The notes below the pieces were generated by a model, which worked only from the letters and a program-made list of their open reading frames with translations, did no database searches and was not told the origin of the DNA. A stretch of DNA of 64,000 bases from positions 9,539,199-9,603,198 of the forward strand of contig NC_061062.1 of NCBI RefSeq assembly GCF_021917145.1, read 5' to 3'. Source of the DNA: Hypomesus transpacificus. Lineage: Eukaryota > Chordata > Actinopteri > Osmeriformes > Osmeridae. A program made the translations under genes and the position numbers. How positions within the stretch are numbered: position 1 is the stretch's first letter; each line of letters begins with the position of its first letter. Shown piece after piece: positions 46,668 to 58,684 of this stretch.

Positions 46668-47941
46668 TCACAATGCTGTGCCCATAGGCAACACTTTACT
46701 TTTTTAATGAACTTTGCACAAGTATATATACGTTGAATAGCATAGTGGAAACTTAACAAACACTGTCCTATGTAGAGTGAGGCCATCTTGTTTAATCTTT
46801 ATGATTTACCATCAGTAGTCTATTGTTATTGGATGTATTTGTATTTTGGACTACAAAGTGTAGTGAAGTACTCTTATCATTTGATAAAAATGGTAAGACT
46901 AGCATATATTTGTATGCCAAAAGAATACTGTCTTTAGCTAATCTAACTCACCATGTTGATAAGCTGTAGCCTTAAAAACAATAACAATATATTTGTAGTA
47001 ACATTAGTTAAGTCACTAGAAATAAAGTGATCCCAAACCAGTCACTTTCTTTTCATCACAAACATGTTGTAGCAAATGTGCCACCACTGTTTTTAACAAT
47101 ATTTATGTTATACCTTCTTAGATTCTGTATTAAACCATGGCAACAGATTGCGTTAATCTATTTGTAATAAAATCACATAACTATCCAGTGTTGTGCTCTT
47201 GCAGTGCAATTTTCTCCTGTGTTCAGGTGTAGTGAAGATATATTGCAGTACCAATATAGAAGACCATGATTAAGATACGCTTGTCTTTAATTGAGTTTAC
47301 TTAATCTTATGTGATCTTAAAATGATTTGTTTGGATGTGTCAATCTCTGGTTCCTTAGAGGAGAAGAAAGAATATCAAATATGAGGACAATAGCTGGTTG
47401 GGGGTAACGACCCCCTCTTTGAATATTTTGTATTGACCTGTACCCTTGTGACACCTTATTTTAGAAGCAGTTTCAAACCCAAGTGAGAAGTGTGTGCAGT
47501 ATTTTCTACATTTCAACCACAAGTTTACCAGAAAGAATGCAATATTTTTGTTTGGTTATACAACAAAAGTCTAACTAAGTCTTAATTGGTCTAATTAAGA
47601 CCAGCATGAATAGCTTTTATACTTTTGTACAACAATATTTTGTATGTGTCTATACATTTTCAAATTTGTATAAACAAACTAATATATATACTGATTAATT
47701 TAAAAAAATCTAATGGCTGGTTTCAACATTTAAATAACAGAGCTGTCCTTTAATACAGTTAATACAGTAATGTGTAACCTAATTACACTTTCTGTAATTC
47801 TGTCTGATCGAATTTTTCTCATAAATCGGTTATGTTATCAGAAAAACAACACATAATGACATGACAAACTATGCTGCTGCTTAAAGGTGTGCTGTAGTCA
47901 ATGGCAAGAGGTATTGGCATAGACCGCTGTTTGTTGGTGAG
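46668..47941. other. bend3 3' UTR and bend3/mtres1 convergent spacer
   Basis: AT-rich, with two AATAAA signals for bend3 (47021 and 47166). No gene is seen between the two convergent stops. Confidence 0.7.
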
Positions 47942-48929
47942 TCACTGCTTGAAGGCATCCTGCTTTGAGAGTTCTATGTTTTTCCAGCGCCTCAGAACAA
48001 CTTTGTACTTGTCCCCATCCTTGGATTCACCCAGTATCTTCTTAAGAATCACTCTCATGAGAGTAATGGTGTCAGCTTCATGATTCTCAGACAGAGTAAG
48101 GTCCAAAGTGTCCCCAACTTTCACCTGATGGAAGAACAAAAGATCAAAACCAAGTTTACAGCATATTGTATTTATTGTTGTCATGATCATTTATTTATTA
48201 AAGATGTAAATACAGTCTGTGTTCATTAAAAAAAACATACTCACTTAAAATAAGCTTATGTATTTTACATGAATCTTTCTTGAAAAAAAATCTTATGCAA
48301 CTCACCATTTTACTTTTCTTTGTGAGTTTCTGTCCATTCAACCTAAGCTTGTCACTGTAGAAGGCATCCTCCAGTTTGCTTAAATTAAACAGAAAATGTT
48401 AGCTTGCCTCTACTGTAAGGGTACGTTCAGTAAAACAAATATTCATGTAGGCTTTTTTTTTTTACAACAACCTGCTCAAAACATGGTTATAACACCATAC
48501 ATACACTCACTTGCGAGCTATGTCAAGTCCAGCTTTCATAATTAGATCATAGCGAAAGGACTGCACAAATTTCTCCAAGTCTTTGTAGTCCTTGGGTAAA
48601 CTGGGATCATCCTCCGGTTCATCTTCATTGTCACTGTCCACTGAATAGTCGTCTTCCTCCTCCTCTTTCAGTGTTGCCCTTGGAGCTCCTTTTTTCTTGC
48701 TTTTGAACCTTGCATGTTGAACAGACCAGCTTAATTCTGGGTACTTACGAATGAGAAGTTTGTGAGTTCTATGAGACAGTAAATGTGTGGCACCCAGCAC
48801 CTGGCGGGAGTGTATGGTCCTTGGGCACCATTCTGTCCAGTGTAGTCCGTGTCCCGGAGTTAAAAGCTGGCGAGGAGTTAGTCTCCCTAACTGCCTAAGA
48901 GTCAAGGCTTGTACCAACAAACTCTGCAT
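47942..48929 (-). CDS. mtres1: Mitochondrial transcription rescue factor 1 (MTRES1, C6orf203 homologue)
   Basis: Coding exons 48929-48511, 48378-48306 and 48124-47942 join by GT-AG introns to 224 residues (human about 240). The N-terminus is Arg/Leu-rich without acids (MQSLLVQALTLRQLGRLTPR), as for a mitochondrial presequence. An acidic stretch (EEEEDDYSVDSDNEDEPEDD) follows. The C-terminal 100 residues form the S4-like RNA-binding domain: LEKFVQSFRYDLIMKAGLDI, KLEDAFYSDKLRLNGQKL, VKVGDTLDL and VVLRRWKN. Human MTRES1 binds mitochondrial RNA, supports transcription under stress and helps rescue stalled mitoribosomes. The ATG at 48929 lies just after an acceptor (48950-48949), so the first exon is non-coding, probably near 49.5 kb. 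The neighbour bend3 is the same as in human. Confidence 0.93.
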
Positions 48930-48950
48930 TGCTTTGCTCCACCTTGAGCT

Positions 48951-49641
48951 GTGAACAAAAAACACTGTGGTCAGAAATCATAAAGGTAACAATAATTATA
49001 TACTTACAAAATCAGTATGCAAGGATCTCCAAGCGTCAGTGCCATAAATACCCGTATATTATTATATATTGGGGAAGCTTAAGAAGAAACTGGCAAGCGA
49101 AACGCTACTGTACAGTATAAGGTGTAGCCATCTAGTTTAGCTTGGACAGGGCTATTAGTAGCTAACGCTAGAGCTAACAACCGAGACTGGCTATCTTATT
49201 TTGATTTGTTTTGGTTTGAACGGTGACATGCGCTAACAATCAATAGTTGAGTAGCTAATGTATGTAGTAGATAATGTTATCTGGCTAGCTACAGTACAGT
49301 ACTAGAGCTAGAGCTAACTATGTACAAATCATGTAGCGTTACTAGCTTCTAGTACATGATTGCATTTGACCCTTACCAGTACAGTACCAGCTAATTTAGC
49401 TCCTATATGTTGCTAGGCTAAACGTTATTTAGCTTAATGTCTAGTATTTTGAAACCTTACAAGAGGCAGTTATGGCATATGATTAGTTATTGGTTTATTT
49501 AGGCAACTATTTGAAACGTTACCTTAGCTTTTGTTAATATTCATTCAGCAACTTTGTCGTTGTCCCTTTGTAGCTACATTTCTTGGCAGTGACTTTGAGA
49601 CTAGGAGGTATATTTCTGCCCTCTGTCGGTGTTCCGGAGAA
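48951..49641 (-). other. mtres1 5' intron / upstream region
   Basis: AT-rich, with repeated gctagctaac-like words. It probably includes the non-coding first exon of mtres1, which I cannot place. No gene is seen. Confidence 0.5.
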
Positions 49642-49883
49642 TTTTTTTTTTTTTTTTACCGAAAACTTTTATTTATCATCCATCTGTTTATGCGGTCTTG
49701 GTAGCGCTGGAACGCTTCTTCTTGACCACCACAGGGTTCTGACTCTTCAGGATGGCACTGGCGCAACGCCGGGCGGCCATGCGCAGGTCCTTCTTGTAGT
49801 TGTTCTTGCGAATGATGTGCCTGAGGCTGCTCAGGGTGGCACGGGAGTTCTTGTTGATAGTGATCTTCTCGTACGAGCTGACA
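49642..49883 (-). pseudogene. Retrocopy fragment of ribosomal protein L28
   Basis: On minus, 49879-49688 encodes the last 63 residues of RPL28 ([20 protein letters not shown] and on to [11 protein letters not shown]) with an intact stop. AATAAA follows (49673-49668) and then a 16-base A tail (T run at 49642-49657), directly followed by unrelated DNA. The tail shows insertion of a 5'-truncated mRNA. A caution: the bases before it (cttgtcag) resemble an acceptor, so a real terminal exon is not fully excluded. Confidence 0.8.
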
Positions 49884-50027
49884 AGTTAATTCAGTTCCTC
49901 TGTTCCCCCTTCCTTGCGTGTGCGCGAAATCATGACGTTTTCTCGTGTTGCTTGGTTGAGCAGAATGTGATTTTTACAATCGCGTGTGTTAGCTTAGTGT
50001 ACTCTACCAAATTTCCATGAAAGTCCA

Positions 50028-50461
50028 CATCACCAGCATCACTGTATTGCGTCCAAATACATCAGACTATACAGGGGGGAACCACTTTCCTCAGGCCTCC
50101 AGGGAAATCTGTTTCCCCAGTGTTCTTAGTGGGAAATACTGGTGTATAGATTAAACTTGTTATACATAATGTTCACAGTAACGTACATCACCAGCATCAC
50201 TGTAGTGCTTTATGGTCAGACTGTTTATCCAGGGGAAGAACCACAGCATTAAAGATTGATGTGTAGATGACATTTAACATAGAAGGGGGAACCTTTTTCC
50301 TCAGGCCTCCTGGTAAATCTGTTCCCCACATAAAGATCATTGTAAAATACCATCACCAGCATCACTGTATTGCATCCAAAATCATCAGACTGTAATATAC
50401 AGGGGGAGACCATTTTCCTCAGGCCTCTAGGGAAATCTGTTCCCCTGTGTTCTCAATGTAA
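50028..50461. repeat. Three-unit tandem array with conserved hairpin
   Basis: Units start at 50028, 50186 and 50351 (period about 160). Each opens with catcaccagcatcactgta and contains a block around cctcaggcctc flanked by pairing arms (cagggg... attttcc / gggaaat... cccctg in unit 3). The middle unit has an extra ~50 bases between the two blocks. No ORF runs through it. Confidence 0.8.
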
Positions 50462-50469
50462 AATGCTTA

Positions 50470-52134
50470 AAAACAGGAAGTGAATCAGTCTTAATTTTGC
50501 ATACTTGAGATAATTTATTTGACTTTTAGTTGCATAATTGTATGTGATTGAGTAACCGAGTACATAAATGCAACCAATTTACAGTTTTTCTCAATGTCAA
50601 TGTTCTGTTTACATGTAACACACTGCTTCAAGAACACATTTACTATGTAAGTCTATTCACAATTGTGAATCCCTTTTCCTTGTTCTGTGTACTACAGTAT
50701 TGCATGATATTACCGCAACTTTTCTCAAAAACTATTAACTACTGTTGAGATTGTTATCTAAAAAGCTCAACAACATTCAAAACTGACTTTCAGAATGTCA
50801 GTTCTAGTCAAGTAAGCAATCAGAGTGACCAAAAACGTTTTACAAACTGGAAATTTGAATATCAACATTTCCAGGGTTATTAACAGCCATGGTGACAAAC
50901 ATCTGAACATCTGGCTCACACAATGAAAAAAAATTCTAATAATGAGTTGGCTTTGGCCAATTTACTGACACATTGACTAGGATTTGAAGCATTAATTTAA
51001 TGTTTTGGTAGAGTTACTACATTTAGCAGACATGCAATAGTGCTGTGATGCCCCATAAAACAGTGACAATTGCACTTACAGTTTAGAGAAGGTTAAGACT
51101 GTAAAAAAAACTCAGCCGATTTGGCATTCATAACAGTTGCAAATCAACTAGTGTGATTTCAAGTACACAACCATATCACTGCATTTTTACAATGTTGTTA
51201 ATACAATAGTACAAAATGCTTCATGTGTATCAAATAATTGGAAGCACATTCCCAGTTGTATACCAGTAGAGCTACTGGCTTTGGAAAAAACTTGAGGCAT
51301 GTAACCCTTCAGTTTGTCAAATGTAAAATCCTCACAATCAGAATCTTGTCAGAGTGAGGGCATCTTCTTTACTGCTTACTGGGTGTACTTGCAAGGTGGG
51401 GGACATATACAAACAGGCTGCAAGTTATTTTATTATCAATGCCATTATTATTGTGATATGAAGTTGAAATCTATATACATTTAGTCATTTAGCAGACGCT
51501 CTTATCCAGAGCGATATATATGTGGATATTTGTACTATTTGGAGATGGTTGGGGAATCTGAGTTAATCTGGTGTTCATGGCAGTGTTGACAGAGTAACAT
51601 GAATATTTAGCAATACTAACACATGGCAAACCTTTCCCAGTCTAAGGTCTACTTTCCACTGACAGTACAGGAAACAAACATACTTCCATCCCTTCTCCTT
51701 TTACATGACTTCTGCAAACACATTTTATTTTTCTCACAATGCTAGTGACAATATGGTTATACTTTATTGCTATATTGTGTTATCGCCATTGTGAGCCACA
51801 TACAATCTTTGATTATTTTTCTTTTTAATGGGATTACATTAAGTTTTTTTTTACTGAAATTATTACTGCCTCATCTCTTAGCGGTTTAGTTAATATATTT
51901 ACAGTGAACATAACCTGTGATTAATAGTATGTTGGCCAGATGGTTGGCAAATTCTAACACTCATTACAGGCTGTCTCATGTTTGTCTATGCAAAACACCG
52001 TAATAATGTTACATCAGGTTTTAAGTGTATTGGATTAGTAAGCATTCTATACATACACAAGATATAATGAGAATAACATTGGCTAATTTCCAAATACCAA
52101 CATTTCATGCAAAATCCACATTTTTACCACCTGA
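50470..52134. other. Gene-free AT-rich spacer
   Basis: Only a short LINE/SINE tail fragment (51474-51516) is recognised. No coding signal is seen. Confidence 0.65.
51474..51516 (-). repeat. L2/SINE tail fragment
   Basis: Reads acatttagtcatttagcaga followed by cgctcttatccagagcga, the same sequence as the start of the SINE at 32779. Confidence 0.8.
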
Positions 52135-52138
52135 TTAA

Positions 52139-52460
52139 AGGAACACTAGGTAGGATTTTCTCTGTAAAGGTTTTGTCCCCAATAAACATGTTGTGTGAGC
52201 TAATGAAGCCCTCTGAGAGTTGTCACTGCAACAAAGACAGCTTACAGCCAGTGGAATGTCAAATCATAATTTTTGGAGGATACCGTTTGGTCCAACCATA
52301 TTATATGCACATTAAATTCCAGCAATCCTGCTCCAGCCAATCGTATTTGGTGAGGCATGTCTTCCACCTTGACTTATGTTGGATCAATCAGACTCGAACT
52401 GCAGGAAAGACTGGGAGTTCAGACAATAATTGGGGCGTTGTTTCTAATCCTAGTGTTCCT
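52139..52460. mobile_element. 322-bp MITE with TTAA target duplication
   Basis: The ends are 12-bp perfect inverted repeats (aggaacactagg / cctagtgttcct) directly flanked by TTAA (52135-52138 and 52461-52464). TTAA duplication is the hallmark of piggyBac-type insertion. There is no transposase inside, so it is non-autonomous. The remainder (52465-52940) before tmem151 shows no further element. Confidence 0.8.
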
Positions 52461-52940
52461 TTAAAGGTCAATAAAGCATAGTTGGTACATATATATGTTT
52501 GTTAATTAAATGTGTGTATAAAAAACATTTGTAAAATGTTTGACTGGCTTGTGCTAATCACTGATTTCATCATTGAACTCCGAATCTAATGTTTAGCTTA
52601 TCATTTGGTGAATGGGGAATAGTTGCGTTCCTGTGTCATCTATATATTTTTTAATGGTTTCACAGAGACTGTAGTTTATATACATGTAAGAACAGTACTA
52701 CCAGTCCACTGAAGGTAGATATGAAGACTTGGATAAGTGTGGATGTCAGCTAGTATGCATCTTCAATGGAAGTCTTCCCTTCACAGATGTATTTAGTCCA
52801 CAGAGACTTACTTTCATTGTATCTATTATTGACAACAGATAGATAGAAAGTAAACCAAAGGATCTTCTGAATAGTTTTGGGCAGTTTTCATCAAAGCATA
52901 TTTGCCTTTATAGACTTGAACACATTTCGCCTTCTATAGG

Positions 52941-55168
<2,228 letters not shown>

Positions 55169-55209
55169 GGTGGCATCGAAAATAAAAGGGTGTGAATACC
55201 GCTCCAAGG

Positions 55210-57180
55210 CTTGCCTACTATCTTGTTCTAATGATGCAGCGCGAAAAGGCTACATCTACCTCGTTTAGTCTTTTGACTTAAATCATCTCGTAGGATAAAA
55301 AGGAGGTTGTTTTCAACCAAGCTAATCTGTAAAAAAAAATTGCTGACACTGAATTAAGAAATTCAAACACTCATAATGGCCTAATGAGCACGGATTATAG
55401 GCTATATCAATCAATAAAAACTAAAGAGAAGGCATGGCACGAAATACAGTTGCATTTGTCCCGTATATCATGGGAATGTAATTCTTCTTTGTCTGATCCC
55501 ATGACTTGAGTAAAGGGTGACCTTGCCGTTCCATCGGTGTGTCGGTTCAGCACCGATGTAAAGTTGGTTCCATATTCGACATTCGACATTCTATGATATT
55601 CGGAAAAGGACAGTGAACAGTCGGGCTAGGGACCGGGGTAAAATTAACAAAAAAAGATTTGGAAACATGTTTTTATATATGTTCGGCATTGAACTCAAAC
55701 TAACACCAATTCATTCTAATAATTTCGTAGCTCTCATGATGAACACATACGTGCCGTGAAGGAGCTTATACATACAAATTTAAAAAAAGGTAATTTGCAT
55801 TCTTAAACAGCCTTTAGAGGCGATTACAGAAATGCCATTTTCTGACGGCTCTTGAACGGCAAAATAGATCACGGTAAATCAAAACATATTTAACAATTGA
55901 ATGTTGCATCTCTCTTTAGAGTGAGACCATTCTTCTTGTACTTCCCCTTTTGTTGCAATTTGTTACACATTGAGATCCGACCTGCCAATTAGGGTTGAGC
56001 GCTCATGAGCTGTATCAGGTTAATTGTAAGCGGGTTAAGGGGCGTTGTTGTAGAACACGTGGTGATGGGACGGTTCCAGAGAGGGAACTCCCTCATTGTG
56101 ATCCAATCTCAAACCAGATAAAATGATGCAAGTAGGCCATAATCCATGTATAATTAACCCAAAATGGGTGTCATGCTTTTTGTTTTGTGTGTTGATGCCA
56201 AAAATGTCCACGGACAAGCCAAAAAATAGTTTCTTATCTACTTAATTTAATGTCATTCTTGCAGTTTCTTGCATCACATTAAACATTTAAAAGCCCATTG
56301 GAGCAGGTGGCAAATGGTGGAAAGATGTGAAGAAACAGAGAAGCCTTTGTTATTACTGAACAATAGCAAAGTTAATCATTCAGCAGTTACAAAGTACTTA
56401 CAAAATTTAAAAATTATATAAAAATTCAACACACATTCATTATCATACGTTCAACTTGTAGGCCTACCTGTTTAATTCTAATTTCCACAAGGGACACTTG
56501 ACTGGAACAACTATAAATTGAGTTGCATCTTTGAGTTGCATACTTGTTAAAATCAAGATTTTAACAAGTATTTTGTTCACTTTTGGAATAATACATATTT
56601 TGTGGCCTCTAGACCAAAATTCAATCCATCTAGACTTTGTCATCAGTATTATTATGAAATGATAACATGGAATAAAGTATGGTCAATATGGTGATCATCG
56701 TTAACTTAAAATAATGGGAACACTTTTTATGGTTGATTTTGGGGGACCAAAGTGTGTTCAATTCATAGGATATGTTTAACCATCAGCCCTCAGTAGGCTG
56801 TCTCTATCTCAAGGTCTTTTTCTCTGAAGATGTTGGTTGCCACCACGTAGATTCCCCTTTCAAAGTAAAAGGAAGAGAATGTCATTATTGCTACATAACA
56901 GTGTCAAGAGTCACAGTGTTCAAAAAGTACATCAGAACAAAGAGCAAAAGACATCCGTCTACCTTCAGGGCTAATACACTCTGAAGCTGCACCTTTCATT
57001 GTAATTCAGTCTTGCAAGTTTACTTTAGCTTGTGATAGTTGTTGATGTCCCAAACAATTAGAACACTTCTTTACTGTATTGGCAAAAACGGAGGGAAACT
57101 CAGACCCAACTATGGTTCAGACATCAGGATCATTTATAATTTGTGTAACACTTTGCCCTATGTAGGCCTATACATTTGTA

Positions 57181-57211
<31 letters not shown>

Positions 57212-57290
57212 ATATAGATACATAGGCTAGATAGACAAGCAGAAGATTGATATATGCTTCGTATCATTTTAAAATAAATTAGGCTACTTA
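55210..57290. other. Gene-free stretch between tmem151 and grxcr1 exon 1
   Basis: AT-rich, without recognisable exons of grxcr1 on the minus strand. A (GGAT)n repeat lies at 57180-57212. Confidence 0.6.
57180..57212. repeat. (GGAT)n microsatellite
   Basis: About seven gatg/ggat units just downstream of the grxcr1 exon 1 donor, in what would be its intron 1. Confidence 0.9.
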
Positions 57291-57291
57291 C

Positions 57292-57750
57292 AGCATACAT
57301 GTTGGAAAGGTTGTTATACAGCACTTGACCTGCGCTGACCTTGTTCCTGACGCCGCGTACAGTCCCATTCTTGCTGCAGATATTAACGCGCTTGTTACCA
57401 AAGAGCCGCTCTCTCTTCACACTAGCATACATTAACAAGTCGTCGGGTTCACTCCCGCTGTCATCCGGAGCTGCCTCCAAGAGTCCGCTCAAGTGCCCAT
57501 TTGCTTCACTGGTTGGCGGCGAGCTCGCCCGTTCAATCTCCGAGTTGCTCGTGCAGTCCGAGTCACCCGAGTCCCACACTGACCCAGACGATGTCACCTC
57601 CTTGAACACCTCTGTAAGGACACGGCCGCTATTCGCTGAAGCTACCCGAAACCTTACTGTCCTTTGAGCCTTTTCTTTCTCTTCTTTCGAGAATGTACCC
57701 TCCATTTGATCAGAAACCTGACATGTTCCCTGTGCCTTCCAGCACAGCAC
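57292..57750 (-). CDS. grxcr1: GRXCR1 exon 1 (glutaredoxin and cysteine-rich protein 1), partial
   Basis: The exon reads 153 codons from ATG 57750 (or 138 from ATG 57705) to a donor (gct|gtaagt) at 57292, phase 0. It has the basic start leading into TVRFRVASANSGRVLTEVFK, an acidic/Ser-rich middle, and RVNICSKNGTVRGVRNKVSA with GQVLYNNL at the end, matching what I recall of GRXCR1. GRXCR1 acts in actin organisation of hair-cell stereocilia. The glutaredoxin domain and C-terminal cysteine motifs belong to later exons, which should lie to the left; none is recognised before tmem151, which is on the same strand 2.1 kb away. Either intron 1 is long and contains other genes, or this is an isolated exon left by rearrangement. 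Confidence 0.75.
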
Positions 57751-58684
57751 GGTTGTTTTTTTGTTGTTGCAAGGTTAGACAATGTTTTGCTTAAATTTAA
57801 CCATAGCCTAATCGCATAACATGTTAAAGGGAAGCCGAAATGCCGGATCTTAGACACCAAAATGGTTAATAATAAATGACATTCTGCTATGGTAACAGCA
57901 AAAAAAAGTAAACAGTAAATTGATATCAAACTGATCAATAATATATCTAGGTCATTATACAACAACATTTACATAGTATAGATGTCTCGTCCAGAGCTGA
58001 ACGCACACAAAGAAGCCTAGCGTTTGTTGATGCAAGGACATTGACCACTGATGTAAGGTAAAGATGAGCTAGCTCTGACCTAACAAAATGTCTTCCTTAA
58101 AAAAGGTCACGGTCCAGTCACGGTCAAGATGCTGCACAAAAGTTTTGTTTTTTATCACTAAAAGCATAGTTGAAGTATCTTCAGCATTTGGATTATTGAT
58201 CACTTTGATTATAGTTGAAATATTGTACATTTTAGCTATAGGGCCTACAGTCATTATGCACATTGTTGTCATAATGTCTGCAGGTATGCAGCGAGTTGTG
58301 TTAAACGAAGCGTGTAAACAGTCGGCCCGGGTTTTGGGTGCCTTAAACAGAAATTGTGCATGGGGCCCTTTTGATGTGATTTTTTTGGGAGGGAGGGGGT
58401 GGGCCTAAACACATGTTTCGATTGTTTATTGGGTCGGGCATACCCTGCGTGTAAATCTAACCACAAAAACAGGTCGAATTGAGGCCGTAGGGAAAGTATT
58501 ACATGAATAGGCAACCATTAGGCTACAGACCACCATGACCTGGGAACGTTGTTGCACACTCTCCTCCTATGCAGTAGGGGGCAAAATATGCTCCTCAACA
58601 TTGGATCGGAGCCTTCACTACATTTCCGAAGAATAAGAGTAAACACTCACATGCGTGTCTATCAACTTTCCTGCACCACCAACG
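57751..58684. other. Spacer between divergent grxcr1 exon 1 and utp25
   Basis: Includes both promoters by position. A patch at 58320-58400 (gcccgggttttgggtgcctt onward) resembles decayed repeat but is not identified. Confidence 0.5.

Noticed and set aside
56783..56860. Minus-strand segment reading GIYVVATNIFREKDLEIETAY then stop, after an acceptor-like sequence
   Set aside because: It does not join grxcr1 exon 1 in phase, matches no known family and is too short to support.
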